Part shown: piece by piece, positions 41,050 to 53,092 of the stretch | Position numbering within the stretch: position 1 is the first letter of the stretch | How the letters are laid out: each line of letters begins with the position of its first letter | Assembly (NCBI GenBank): GCA_022885665.1 | Contig: JAGQDJ010000271.1 | Coordinates: 1 to 64,000 of the forward strand | Length of the DNA stretch: 64,000 nt | Direction: 5' to 3' | From: Triops longicaudatus | Taxonomy: Eukaryota; Arthropoda; Branchiopoda; Notostraca; Triopsidae | Notes under the pieces: generated by a model | The model's database searches: none | What the model saw: the letters and a program-made list of their open reading frames with translations, nothing else | What the model was told of the DNA's origin: nothing | Translations under genes and position numbers: made by a program

Positions 41050-43075
41050 TTTATAATTTTATATTAAAAAGCGGAACGGCTCCATTCAATTGGAAAAACG
41101 CGATAGTCATTCTCATTTTAAAAGGCAAACAAAGATCCTCCGGACATGAAAGTTCTACAGACCTTTTTCCCTTATTTCATGCCTAGCTACAGTATCTAAT
41201 TTGATCGCTCTTTTTCTAGACCTAACGACTGCAAATGACTCGGTCTGGATAGATGGGTTGATTTGTAATTTAGGAAATAAAGGTATTAAGGGCAGAGTAT
41301 TCGGGGTTTTAAGAAGCATGTTAATAGAAAGAACGATGAAGGTCCAAGTGGGCAACACGCTTTTAATAAAGTCAGTACTTTGCAGGGGTGTAGGCCTACA
41401 TCAAGGGGACATTCTAAGCACTTTTTTTATTTGGTAATGTCAGACTTCCCCAAAGACATGAGGGACAATAACATATCGTTATTTGCTAATGATTTGGGAT
41501 ATGGACAGAAGGGAAAAAAAAACTAGATATTGCCATGTACAAAATTAAGGGGCAGCAAGAGAGTTGCAAAGGTGGTACAAGAGCAACTTTCTTAACATAC
41601 CTAGGGAGAAGACAAAATAGTTGGCAATCACTAGAAAAAGGAAAAATGGAAAATAAGCAAACCAAATTCAACAGAAAAATAATTAAGAGGGTAGAAAGTA
41701 CAAATTTTTTTGGAGTTTTATTTGATAGAATACTTAAGTTTGAAGAATGCATTAAACACACAAGAATAAGAGGTATGAAAGCAATGGGAATGTTTTAACA
41801 GATTGGCAGGTACAACATGGGGCAGATATTGCAGTACTTTTGACCATTTACAAAAACTTGATCAGTTCAAAATTAGAGTGTGCATGCTCCATCTTCAAAG
41901 ATATATTCTTCGCGAAATTTACAATCATTAGAAACAATTCAAAACAAGACAGGAAGAATAATAGTGAGTTTGACGAAAACTATACCCATCGGAATTCTCT
42001 TATGTTACGCGTGTATCATGCCCTGAGTCATAGAAGAACCTTTTGTGGAAACTTCTATTTAGATAGAATGTTAGAATGTCATAAGAATGATCTATTAATG
42101 CAAGACATGATCAAAAAACGTTCTTTTAACTGGAAAAGTAGTTGGATTTAAAAATTCCAGCTACCAAGAAGAGAATTTTTCAAATATATTTTAGTCCCAT
42201 GGGATTTCGACCAACTGGGTATAGGTGTCATTATTATGAAAACCACTAAGAAACAGGAAACAAACGACGGTATAGTGCAAATGGGTTTAGTCTATTTAGA
42301 GGAATTTTATAGCAGTTTTAAAAATAATATAGAAAGAAGTATAAAAAGGCAACAATAGTCTAATAGGAATTAGGATTTTTATTGAAGAAAAGAAGAACAC
42401 CCTGTGTTGTTCCCTACAACCTCATCCTTCTGCATTTACGGCTGAACTAGTAGCGATCAAATAAGCTATTCTTATGTATAGGCCTATAACCAACCACCGC
42501 GAAATTATCCATTTTATCCAACTCTTAGGTATCCCTAAAGGCTCTAAAAAACTAGGGTAGGAGACAAAATTTTCGGCTAATACAAAAAATCTAAAAAGAC
42601 GCAAAGGAATTTAAAAGGAAAGGTTTCACACTCAAACTCCAGTGGGTACCTGCTCATATTAGATAAAGGGGAAACGAGGCGGTAGATACGGCAGCAAAGC
42701 AGGGAAGAGTGGTGTGGCAAAATTTAACATATGCACTAACAGACACGAAATCAAGTCACTAACAGAGACGCAAATGGAACGGGAGTTTTTTTTACCAGTA
42801 TTAACACTTGGCGGGGGAAAGTGGTACAAATCACAGAAAATCTAAATTGCAGGTGTAGGGGCGTCAATAGCCGAAAGATTGCAGTGGCTCTGAATAGACT
42901 AAAGTGTGATCATGGCAAATTCGGAGCAAGGCTGCATATATTCAGTATACAAGAAGACACCAACTGCAGAAATTGCGAAGTATCAGTAGAAATGGTTAAA
43001 CATCTAGTCATACAGTACCCATGTTATGCCAGTCAGAGGATAACTTTATTTGACCAAAATGCGAAATAAAAACAT
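41050..43075 (+). mobile_element. Degraded non-LTR retrotransposon (LINE) with RT and RNase H remains
   Basis: The pieces appear in order with stops and frameshifts. The reverse transcriptase fingers come first (APFNWKNAIVI, then FLDLTTANDSVWIDG, GIKGRVFGVLRSMLIERTMK and a degraded palm GVGLHQGDIL). The catalytic box follows as LFANDLG, where the family has a second Asp. Next are IKRVESTNFFGVLFD and a C-terminal TIQNKTGRIIV-like line. An RNase H fragment (LQWVPAHIR, GNEAVDTAAKQG) precedes a Cys/His tail (CRNCEVSVEMVKHLVIQYPC). RNase H after RT suggests the I/Jockey group. It is non-functional. Confidence 0.85.
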
Positions 43076-43148
43076 AGCAATTGTTCCGCTTTGCACGCGA
43101 ATGGGAGTTTATATTTTTGATTCAGCGACTTTGACGGCGTCGGAAAGC

Positions 43149-43493
43149 TATGGCTGATAACGGTTCGAGTCGACTCGAGCCGATTGAGTTAATTTTATAG
43201 AGTAAAATATATATAGAGAGAGAGATTACTGTGTAAAGGGTCGTTACAAGAAAAGCTGAAAGCAGTTGAAACCTGTTGAAACCTATTGTTGGTTGCCTGC
43301 AAGATCACGAGCATCTGCTCGCTGTTTGGCTGTAAGATAAGCTTGGGGTCGCGCTGTTTATCTTATCTAGTACATTTCCTTTCTCCTTCAACTTTTCTTC
43401 TAACAACCCTTTACGCAGTAACCTTTCTCTGCATATTACTCTACGAAATTAATCCAATCGGCTCGAGTCGACTCGAACCATTATCAGCCCTAG
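43149..43493. mobile_element. hAT-like MITE with GGCTGATAA-type inverted ends
   Basis: The left arm GGCTGATAACGGTTCGAGTC and the right arm, whose reverse complement is GGCTGATAATGGTTCGAGTC, are near-perfect inverted repeats of about 45 bp continuing through GACTCGAGCCGATTG. The inside is non-coding and includes a GA run near 43215. I found no clear target-site duplication. Confidence 0.65.
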
Positions 43494-43579
43494 GGCAAAT
43501 TTGCGTTGATCCACCAACCTTTGCCTTCAGAAAATTGACGCGTAATGCAAGTGAACAGTAAGTCAATGTCTTGTACATT

Positions 43580-43840
43580 GTACCATAATAACTATAAATA
43601 TCAGCGACGGCGGAACTGGGGGGTAGAGGGGGCAGCTGCCCCCCCCCCCTAAAATTTTGTAGAAGGGGCAAAGGTATAATGGAAATAATGATAAGGGTTT
43701 CAACAGTAATGGCCACTGCCCCCCCCTGAGAAACACTCGTTCCGCCGTCACTGATAAATATTGTATGGTCACCATATCCTTTAAGTAAAAAATTTTACTC
43801 AAAAGATATGGTGACCATACAGTATTTATAATTATCTATC
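43580..43840. repeat. Foldback element interrupted by the hAT MITE
   Basis: With the 43602-43753 insertion removed, the left arm reads ATAACTATAAATATTGTATGG followed by TCACCATATC. The right arm near 43805-43835 is its reverse complement (GATATGGTGACCATACAG, then TATTTATAATTAT). The AAAAAATTTT centre is near 43790. The arms are about 45 bp with few mismatches. Confidence 0.75.
43602..43753. mobile_element. 152-bp hAT-type MITE with an 8-bp target duplication
   Basis: The left end is CAGCGACGGCGGAACTGGG. The reverse complement of the right end is CAGTGACGGCGGAACGAGTG. It is flanked by the perfect 8-bp direct repeat ATAAATAT at 43594-43601 and 43754-43761, the hAT signature. It has G- and C-rich arms and no coding capacity. 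Confidence 0.85.
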
Positions 43841-44925
43841 AAAGTCAAAACTATTACTCTGATATTTGCTGTTTTGGTGGCAGATTCGTGTCATCTTGCT
43901 TCCCTTACGCTTCCAACATTTCACAGTATACGCAATTTCTAAAAATCCCTGTTTCGCCGTATTTGAAGCTGTCCAGAAAGTGATAGCGCTTACAATGTAA
44001 ATTCCATAATTATTTGAATGCGTGACATGTTATTAAGAGAAAATTTTGCTACCTATATTATTTCAATGGGAACTGAAATAGTGCCGTCTTACCTACTCCT
44101 TTTGTTTTAGCATAGGGGCATTGAAGACGGCTAGGGGCATCTGGATTTAAACATTTGTTGTTTATTTACGAGCACGAATTTGTTAATAGTCACGCCAAGT
44201 TATCGTTTGTCAAATACAATTCTGGGGGACTGTATCTTTTTTTAGGACATGAAAAGAAAAACTCTTAGTACACGTTTTACACCTGGTACGCCTGTTATAC
44301 ATATTGCAGCAATGCATAATTACCATGTTGTCATTTATTACGACCGATACGAAAGTTTTTTTGGAGAAAGATTACTGGAATAGATAATGTGCTTAGGGCT
44401 ATAGCCAGGGTCGTACCCAGGATTTTACTTTGGGGGTGAAGGATACATTTGTAACTTATTATATTTTGTGTGTCTTCTGTCTTGTCCAGTTTAAATCAAC
44501 ATTTCGGAGGGGGAGAGTGAACCCCCCTACAACCCCCGAGTGTGGCGGTGGTTACATCCTTTCACTGCTGAAGGTAATCTTGAAGGCCTCGTGAAGGAAC
44601 GTTTATTACTGTCATGGGCACCATAACTATTTTACAGACGGTTATCAATAGTACCCGGAAAAGGAAAAAAATATAGAATTATTCTTAGTATTTGCACAAT
44701 AAGAATTTCCATTGCCGGAGCCTTGCCTGTCGTACTGATTGCGAGTAGCGCAGGGTGATGCCGTCTGCGAAATCTATGGTTCTTTTGTCGTTGTCAAAAA
44801 ATGTTAAAGAGACGGATTAGTGAAGACAGGTGAAGAAATTGATAAAAAGATGATGTTTTTGAAGTTTGACTTCAAAATGACGTGCAAGGTCAGTCCGTGA
44901 CTATTTTGTATTCATGATTCCCATT
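43841..44925. other. Intergenic sequence downstream of the EcKinase-like gene
   Basis: It contains a copy of the CCCAGGA-ended repeat at 44403-44555 (GGTCGTACCCAGGATTTTAC, later CATTTCGGAGGGGGAGAG). Otherwise nothing was recognised. Confidence 0.5.
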
Positions 44926-46376
44926 TTACAATACACATCTTTCTACCATTTCTAAGATCAATTCTGACACACGTTGGCGTATAAGTGGCACATCGTACAT
45001 ATTTTCTGAAGAGTATGCTGGTCCCAAGGCCGCGTCTCTGGCTTGCAGGAAAGCCTTCTCGTCGATTTCAGTCACCGGGGGAGTCTCACCATTATTATCT
45101 CCATCTGCACTCGTAACAGTTTCCGCGAAACTTTGATTCAGAATAAATGGCAATACTAAACAGCCAGTTATGGTACCTTTCAGCAACCTTTGCTCGAAGT
45201 CGGCTCGAAAATTTGTCTCACCATAATTTTCTTTCGACAAAAATATTCCTAGTTGCTCTAAAGCCTCGTTCATGGTTGTGAAGTAGTCGTGGATTATTAA
45301 ATCAAGATTTTGTCTGCGGAGCTGGGATGTCGTGCTAATTAACAGGAAATAGATAATATCCCACGCGGGATGCCCTAATCGGGAAAGTTGCCAATCTACC
45401 AAAGCTACTTGTTGAGGATGCTCATCAGGATCGTAGCTAAAGAGCATGTTGTTCATCCAAAAATCGCCGTGAATAATACAACTTAACGGACCACAGTCAG
45501 CTATGTCTGTGTTTGCCATGATATTAAAAGCGTTAGGGATTATGCGTTCAATTTTCTCAGCTGCTTGATCTTGTTCCAACCGACGCATGAAAATGGCTAC
45601 ATTTTTCAAAATAATAGGTAAGAACTCTTGATCCACATCCATGCTTTCATTTAACCGGTCCATGAAAGCCTCCTTAACGGATGACCCCAACTGGCGTCGC
45701 GTATAGGCAATTGACACGGCGTGAAAACGGGCTAAACTGCTTATGGCCAGCGTGACGTGATCCATGTCACAGCCTCGCAGCTTATCAGCCATTCTAAATC
45801 CTTGAGGGCGCAAGTCTTCCAGGACTAAGACAATATCGGACTTCTTTTCTTTGGCTGGGTCGTTAAGCTGGCAGAAGTACAATTGAGGAACTTGCAGGTA
45901 TTCGGATGCCTGGAGGTTACGTTCTGTTAGGAGCTCACGTAACGCCGGAAAAACGTCGCGGTACATGTAATTTTCTCGTTGATGAATCCCGGATTTCGTT
46001 GCGACATCACGTAAAAACGTATTGACAGGCATTACCTAAAGTTAATCAGATTATTTTTCGCTTGTAATAGTAGAAAATGCTGTACCTTAGCAAAAGCTTG
46101 TTGAGTTTCTCCGTCTGGAGGTACTACTTGTAGATTGTACACCACACTCATGTAATTATCACCCGCTGCTGAAGCTTTTGCTGCCCGCAGTAGCAGCCGT
46201 TTCTTATGCCAAAGAATTTCCACTTCGGCATATTTGTTATCCGAGTTACTACATGGGTAACGTGATTTAACGAAAGGATCGTCCTGTGGAAGTGTACCTT
46301 CCACGATTGCAAAGAGTTTAGAAGCCAAGGAAACTTCTTCAAATAAAAAGTGCCATAATTCAGAACACGAGGGCAT
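44926..46376 (-). CDS. EcKinase-like (DUF1679/CHK kinase-like) protein, intact
   Basis: Exons complement(44926..46035, 46086..46376) encode 466 aa, with a 50-bp intron in phase 0 (AFAK-VMPVN). The family is arthropod kinases of the choline/aminoglycoside-kinase fold, some of which phosphorylate ecdysteroids at C-22; the substrate here cannot be inferred. The N-lobe has NYMSVVYNLQVV and DIVLVLEDLRPQGF. The catalytic loop is CIIHGDFWMNNMLFSYD and the metal-binding motif is VALVDWQLSRLGHPAWDIIY. The length is normal for the family. The Met at 46376 was chosen because MPSCSELWHFLFEEVS matches the usual family start; an upstream in-frame Met at 46487 would add 37 unlikely residues. The gene lies head to head with the zinc-finger gene, 0.8 kb away. 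Confidence 0.93.
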
Positions 46377-47177
46377 TTTAATACTTCTACGTGTTGACCG
46401 AACTCTTTCACGTTCACTTCTGCAATGATTAAGGATTTGTTTCACCCAGTTTGATGTACTGTTTGTGGCCCTTTGTAGTCTAATCACGCTAACTTTAGAT
46501 TAAAATCAACTCTTGCGATGGAGTTTTGCTTATCAACCACCCAAAAAAGTACCAACTTAGCTTTAGCGCCAGACTGCGCAGAGTGACAATAGTCGCGCCA
46601 CTCACCGGTTTTCAGTTCTTGTTTCTAATCAGAGGCTGTCAGGATGCTCAAGGCCCTGGCGCTAGGGACGTAAGCATGGAAGAAAATCGAATTAGTTAAC
46701 GATACTGTGGGACTGAGAGGGCTCATGGATGTAAACAAAAACAATTGAGGTATAATTTTCAATTCCTATATTTATTTCGTATTTCAACACTGTGAAAGCA
46801 AACTTTCTCTAACTTTTCATGGTAAGCCATTAGTTTATCCTAAATCCTTTTATCCTAAAACTTTAACCAATGTCAATATTTTTTGTATCTTTTCAGGTGT
46901 GATATGTGTGATTACTGGAATTTTTGTAGTGCCGTGTGGAAACATTTTAAACTGAAAACTTTCTCAGCCGAAAGACTAGATTTCCCTTGTGTCATAGAAA
47001 AGACTTGAAGAAAGTGTAAGCTTTGGAACAGACAAGCCAAGGTATTTTATCTTAGAAATAAAGCGTTAGATATTCTTTCATTTCAGTTCATTGTAAACTT
47101 CGCGTGATATCATTTCTGCGTGAAACCGGTTTGCCAAATTTTAGTGAAAAAGTATAAATCACATTGTGTTTGGCAAA
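46377..47177. promoter_or_regulatory. Divergent intergenic region, EcKinase-like and zinc-finger genes
   Basis: The 0.8 kb between two divergent start codons must hold both 5' UTRs and promoters. I see no convincing TATA element or specific site. A GC-richer patch lies near 46560-46690. Confidence 0.35.
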
Positions 47178-48970
47178 ATGTACACAGGACGTGAAGGAGT
47201 TTTCGACCGACTGCCTAACCTGAACGATGAAACCGCCGTACTGAAGAAGATTCATTCCTTATCGTATCTTTCAGAGTACGAAGACGAAAATTTTGAACCG
47301 AAAACATTTGCTGTACTTTTATTAACAACTATGTAAGTCTGATTTGTTTTTAATAGAAGGTAAAAAGAAAATGAATCGATCTGGTACTTTTTTTACTTCA
47401 TGCACTTTTCGTCTTGTGCCTCTTTCCAGAGTTTGTATTTGGTTTCAGTTCGCTCTCTGCTGTGCACACGACGACGTTTAGTCACTGTTACACACCTACC
47501 TACCATGGAGGAAGTGAGACCGTTATCTTTTATTTTTAAAGATCCTGGAAGTTGTGTATACCAAAGCTGTAAGGATACTTACATTGGGGCGTTTGAATGA
47601 TTTTTTTAAATTAAACGATGATGTATAGCTCGGTCTTTTTTAAGCATATTTTGTTCCAACCTGACGGCAAAGACACCTGTTATAGAGCTTAGTTTGTGTA
47701 TTAATTATAAAAAGGAAAAAAAGCGTTTAGATGCAATTGTAGCAAGTTCAAGTTAGGCTACCTTTTCTCAAAACATCTCAAGTGGAAACCGTGTTTCGCA
47801 ATCAAGCAACAGTCCGATAATTAATCATTTGCTTAAAAATTTTAGTCATAATGAAAAAGAGATTTAAAGAATTTTGCCTTTCTTTAACTGTGTAGATCGT
47901 ATTTTACATTTATTTATAAGCAAAGTCTTTATTGTAATAGCATCTACGAGGGCAGTCTATAAAGGTTAAGTTTAATCTTGATTTCTTGCACATGTTTCAC
48001 GTTTTCTTTTATCTAAGAGTTCCAAACGAAGTTCCCGAATGATTTTATTTGAAATAAGTTTGCTAACCTGCTTGTGACCGTAGGACTTACGTTTACTTGA
48101 CGCAGCTCTCCTTCCGACATAAAATAATTTCCTAGTAATAAAAGGCGTTTAATTTTAATAATACGTAAATACTGTATTTGCAATCTAATTGACTGTCGAC
48201 TGGACGATATATATTTTCTAATATTGGGGTTGTAGTGTGCTTTGTATTCTGGCTTGCATTCGGGTTCGTATTCCGGCTTGTATTCCCGTTTGTATTCAGG
48301 CTTGTATTCGGGTTTGAATTTTGGCTTGGCATAAGTTGCCGGAGCTTAAGGGTTGTATTCACCGGAGTACTGGACGTCAGCAACAAAACCGCTGTAACCA
48401 TTGACGGAATAGTTGACGGTCTACACATAACGTAAAAAATATATAAACGAACGTAAATACAAGTTCAATTACATACTTATTTGCGGCCATAGGACAAAAG
48501 AACGAAGTAAAATCGCATGGTATTGTCACCGTTGCGGCTTTCTTGATGACCGAAATCTGAATAGGCATAGTCGTTTTTCACAGCATAATAGAAGTAGGCA
48601 GCGCGTAGGCCTCTTTATATGCCGGGGCAGAATAGGCGGGCTTATTGTAGACGTCAACTGCGGAGGCTGCGGCCACCAAAGTGAGGACCAAGAACAGCTT
48701 CATACAAAAACAATTGAATAATTAATCCTGGTATGAATAATTAAATTTAACCAAATTTACCTTCATTGTTGTGGAGTTGTATGATTTTACTTTCAGTGCT
48801 TGCTAATTGAAGCTTGAAGCTACTATGTCCGTTTTATTGAACATGTGTACATTTATAGTCGAGAGAAAGGCTATGAAGTCCCGTAGTATTCACTTTCTTC
48901 CAGGCTCAACATTTCGAAAAGCATTACGTCTATGATATGGTTTTCCTGCCTTCAAAAGTTGAACCAATTC

Positions 48971-49001
<31 letters not shown>

Positions 49002-52000
49002 TGACATATATAACGAAACGCACTATCTTGACAGATGAAAAACGAACTTAATAAGGACATCGGGCTACTAATCGGGCTACTACGTTTCTTCTAAGGGATT
49101 TTTTTGGCTGAAAAAGTCAGGTTATTATTTAGATAAAGTAAATCTCACAGAAGTAACCTCTAATGAGATTCGTTGGCGTTAAAATACATGAGAGGCAAAA
49201 TTCAGCAAGCAATGCGGGTTATTTATTACATCTCGAAGTCTCAAGTCCGCGCTTTTCCGGTTAAAAATATAAAATTTTGTGTTTGGAAAAAGAATTTCTT
49301 CACTCATCGATACGTTTTCTTACGCGTTATGGGTCTAGCAGTTCTTGCGCACACATATGTTTTCATGAAAAGTGTCTTCATTTCCTACCATAGGGGGAGA
49401 GAGTTGCCAGTTTGCCAAACCATTTATCGCTGCGGCCTTGCAAAGCAAAGTGAGGTTTAAGCGCAATGGGAGATTTTTTTTTAAGGAATGTGGACAACTA
49501 TGAATAACCAATAAATTTTGTACCGTGAGAGCAATTTTTCTACTTTAAAAACTGTTTCGACCTTTTATAATCGGTAAAATGTGTCATAGCTAGAGTCGGC
49601 AAAATGGTCCAGTACGATCGGTAAAATTAAGGTCTCTACCCCCACCCCCACCCAGTGAAAAACCCCTCGCGATGCCTCTGGCGGTAGAGGTAGACGATAT
49701 TCAGGAAAACTTAAGGGTATAATATAAATGAATTGTGGCGTTGTTATGTGGCGTTTCACTATATTAGTTTAAAACTTAATTTTCCGTTATTTTACTACTT
49801 GCACAATACACAACTTGGCTCAAAACACTTCCGTCCAAACCTTACTGAAGCGTCCATTGCGACTTTTCATGTCTCCGTCATGTAAGATCAGTTTCATTTC
49901 ATGGTAAATCACTCTAGAATCATTGTGGTTGAGTTTTGAGTGGATTTCTCTAGGGTTTGTACTACTTTCAACTTACCTCCTATCACTATCATTAAACCAT
50001 TCTCTTTATTTATTTTATTTTTTCTTATGCATGTTTTATTTTTCCGGTGAATTCTTCCGTCAGTACTCCGTCAAATTTAGGCTGAAAGGGCTGCAATTCT
50101 TAAGCCAATATTTTTGGTTGGAAATGTTCTGCTTACAAACTCACCCGACCCTTGTCTCTATTTTAAAAGGGGTCTCATAGAACTCTTCTCTTTGCTTTCG
50201 AATAGGGACAATTCTTACCGTGACAGGAACGCAATTTTTTTTTCGGATTAACGGGTAGTGTATTAATGCGCAAGGGCTGGACAGAGAGCCTATAGCCTAC
50301 CCTCATACCCTGTAACCCTTATACTGTGGTCAGCAAGGATTCCTCATCAGCATTAGAACTGAAGGTGACAATCTGGGAGACATTTTAAGACTTCGGGTTA
50401 TCATACCAGCAATAAAATTGCATTGGAATTAACCCGTTAGCGGCTGTCAGACTGAACAGCGCATAGTAAACTTCCTTGGCACTGTCGCCGGTGCGGCTCT
50501 CTTGGTGACCAAAGTCGACAAAATAAGCATCCTTTACGGCATTGCGAAAGTTCTAAGTGCCCGGACCGTTGTTATCGTCGAAGTATGAGGAGGCTGCAGC
50601 AACGGTGACCAAAGCGAAAAGCAACTAACCTAGATTCGCAAGTCAAATTCAATAAACTCTTTGGAATAGGTCAGAATTATTACATTTTGAGCCTTTGCAG
50701 TTTTTACCTTAATTTTTGAGGTAATTGTGGATTGTTCTAGGTGGGTGTCTTGGGAACGCTACGGCTGTTCTGGCTTATTTAGTGCTTAAATACTAAATTA
50801 AATTGTATTTATACTAAATAAAATTTAGTAATTTGCATTGGCTATTAGGCTTACATCCATAGAAATCTGAGTTTGCAAAAAAATAATACACCCAGCTTAG
50901 CAAATGTTCTCAGTATTCCTCATGCTGTTTATACAGGGCCGTACCCAGGATTTTGGTTCGGGGTTGTCAGAATCCGGACTGGGGTTTTGTTTAAAAAAAG
51001 GAAGAAAACACACACACACACACACAAAAAAAAAAACTATATTAAAAGTTACTTCTTTGTAGACCTACTCGTGCATAATAACTGAAACTGTTTTTGATTT
51101 ATCCGTGTAGTTATTTTTATTCAGAATTTGAGCAAATTAGCTAAATGTCAGCCGTCTTGCTAAAAAAAAGCACATTCACAAATCGGTTCTGGCGTGCATT
51201 ATTTCGTTTCGTAATTTTTTTTTAGCAAACTTTAATTGTTTCGTAGTACTCTTTAACATTTTGTGAATCCTTTATGTTTCGCTGCTGGAAATTCACAAGC
51301 GCTGTTAAATTTGTGGTCTGGTGTGAACCACGAACTCGTTGTATAAGTAGTTTCAAATGAAACGTGCGCACTCAGATTAATTTTGACTACAGTGGCAACC
51401 CTTTTAATTAACGCATTGTACGGCGAACGACTTGTACAAAGAGCTCGCACGTGGGCGAAAAAGTGACTCGCACAACGAACTCGGCATCTTGCAACGAACC
51501 ACTTAGGGTGAGCAAAAATGTTTTCAAAATTGATGGTTACGTTTCCCAATATGCAGGCATGCATTACGTCAGACTGGCGTGGGGAAGCCAATTAATTGTC
51601 TTCACCATGCGAGACTGATTACCTAGTTTTATTTTCTTTTTCGATTATAAGTGTTGCTTAAGTGGTATCATAGAATTCTGGCAATCACAACAGAAAGAGA
51701 TTTCTTTTGACGAGGAGGCAGATGAGCATACTGCTTCCCTTACGCTTACCGCAGCCGTAAACGAATTTATTACGAAATGAGAAGAAAACCAAGCCCCCCC
51801 CCCCAAAAAAAAATATGTGGCATTCAAATCAGGTTGAAGCAAGCAGAAATTTAGACGTATTCAACGACAATGCCTTTCACTTCCTCAAAACCATATTAAA
51901 GAGACAAAAGCAACCCACATTAAACTGATTCTTTCAATCAATGCCGAATATGAAAATCAAGGCTGATATATGAGAGGTAAGAAAATCGAAGATTTGGTAA

Positions 52001-53082
52001 CTTAAGAGTGGTCTCAAGAGCCATTAATTAAACAAAACTGATTACCATATATTTGAAAAATATATTTTGACAGCCAGTATATTTTTAGAATTTTTTCCTG
52101 ATTTTTCCTGATAATGCATCTACGGCGTCACAATTTTGATCGCAATTAAAAAAAAAAGAATGCTTTATTAAAGGTTTCTCGGTAGCGGTGAAAAAAATTA
52201 CACGTGCCCTGTACCAAGTTGCAGTAAAGCGTTTTCCAGAAGCGATGGCTTACGCAAACATATTTCCAGTGTCCACGCCGACGTGAAACCGTTCCATTGC
52301 ACGATATGTAAGAAGTACTTTAAAGGGCATTTTTTGCAGCACTTGCGAACGCATTCAGAGGAGAAACCCTTCCGTTGCGACACGTGTGGGAATACTTTCG
52401 CCCAGAGATCTCAACTCAAAGTCCATCAACGCACACATACTGGCGAAAGACCTTATGTATGCAAAATTTGCAAGACTGCATTCTCGCATTCCACTGCTCT
52501 AAAGCTCCATACGAGGTATAGTCATACTAATCTTTCTGTGAACGAAGCACTATACAGTAAAATCTTACTATACCGTACACCGGCTACAACGAACAATCGG
52601 TTGTTTCACAGTACAAGCACGCAAATCCCGGCGAAATGAAAAGCATTTATTCCAGTAAGAGCTATTAAGTATAACTGGCTATAACGGATAAATTTCCTTC
52701 TCCTTGCGTGAACGTTATAGCGATATTTTACTTTAGTATTGACATTCTTGAATGACTGTGACAACGGCGGCCATTTTATTTTATTTTATTTAGATTACAC
52801 ACTGGAGAGGAGCCCTTCCGTTGCCAGTTATGTCCGTCAACGTTCCTGCAACTGCCACACGTGAAAAAACACATGCGATGTGTACATAAACGAGACAAAC
52901 CCTATCTATGCTTGCCGTGTGACGAGTATTTTTCTACCAAAAATGAGCTTCTAGCCCATGAAGTCAGTTATAAACCAAGAAGTAGAGAACGAAGAAAAGA
53001 AAGTGAAAATTGGGCCATGTTTGGAGTTAGCCAATGGAAAAATCCTTGCACTAAAGCACATTGCTCCGAGCATGTGACTTGA
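47178..53082 (+). CDS. C2H2 zinc-finger protein, three exons
   Basis: The predicted exons 47178..47332, 52186..52515 and 52794..53082 total 774 nt, 257 aa, and all junctions are in phase. Exon 1 (MYTGREGVFDRLPNLNDETA, then VLKKIHSLSYLSEYEDENFE) is linked to the finger exons only by phase and strand, so this link is an inference. Exons 2 and 3 encode about six C2H2 fingers: CPVPSCSKAF..H..H, CTICKKYF, CDTCGNTF, CKICKTAF, CQLCPSTF and CLPCDEYF, with TGER/TGEE linkers. The split RLHTGEEPFRC across the second intron supports that junction. It is probably a nuclear DNA-binding protein; the mixed C-x4-C and C-x2-C finger spacing recalls TFIIIA-like proteins but is not diagnostic. The true C-terminus may differ, because an open frame just downstream could be a further exon. 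Confidence 0.75.
48180..48766 (-). pseudogene. RR-type cuticle protein pseudogene 1
   Basis: It has the usual cuticle gene layout. A first exon encodes only Met-Lys (48761-48766, then GTAAAT), followed by a signal peptide LFLVLTLVAAASA. After a frameshift near 48607 comes a chitin-binding-type stretch YYAVKNDYAYSDFGHQESRN followed by GDNTMRFYFVLLSYGRK. A stop codon follows at the donor. The last exon continues TVNYSVNGYSGFVADVQY, has another stop after EYNP, then repeats of KPEY/KREY type. One frameshift and two stops make it a pseudogene. Confidence 0.82.
48971..48998. repeat. T28 homopolymer run
   Basis: Twenty-eight consecutive T on the plus strand. It may be a polymerase or retroposition tail of an unrecognised element, and its length may be unreliable in the assembly. 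Confidence 0.9.
50405..50640 (-). pseudogene. RR-type cuticle protein pseudogene 2
   Basis: The minus strand reads LLFALVTVAAASSYFDDNNG, a stop, then NFRNAVKDAYFVDFGHQESR and TGDSAKEVYYALF, ending without the rest of the RR domain. The start Met is missing and the central stop is in frame. Its FGHQESR core matches pseudogene 1, so both belong to one cuticle family. Confidence 0.75.
50935..51030 (+). repeat. Fragment of the CCCAGGA-ended repeat plus CA microsatellite
   Basis: GGGCCGTACCCAGGATTTTG matches the ends of the copies at 6718 and 44403. It is followed by a short (CA)n run and A tract at 51008-51035. Confidence 0.55.
52555..52731. mobile_element. MITE in the second zinc-finger intron
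   Basis: The left end CAGTAAAATCTTACTATA follows TA. The reverse complement of the right end contains AGTAAAATATCGCTATAACG. The internal sequence CGAACAATCGGTTGT is shared with the element at 17849-18008. It fills most of the 278-bp intron. Confidence 0.6.
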
Positions 53083-53092
53083 GCGGACGAGA

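Larger units (their letters stand above)
47333..52185 (+). other. Large intron of the zinc-finger gene
   Basis: 4.85 kb, holding two cuticle-protein pseudogenes, a T28 run and a fragment of the CCCAGGA-ended repeat. An alternative exon near 47445-47575 with a GTAAGG donor is possible but its phase does not fit the finger exon. Confidence 0.5.

Noticed and set aside
47427..47571. Second exon of the zinc-finger gene
   Set aside because: A GTAAGG donor and AG acceptor exist, but its exit phase does not match the finger exon at 52186, whereas exon 1 fits directly.
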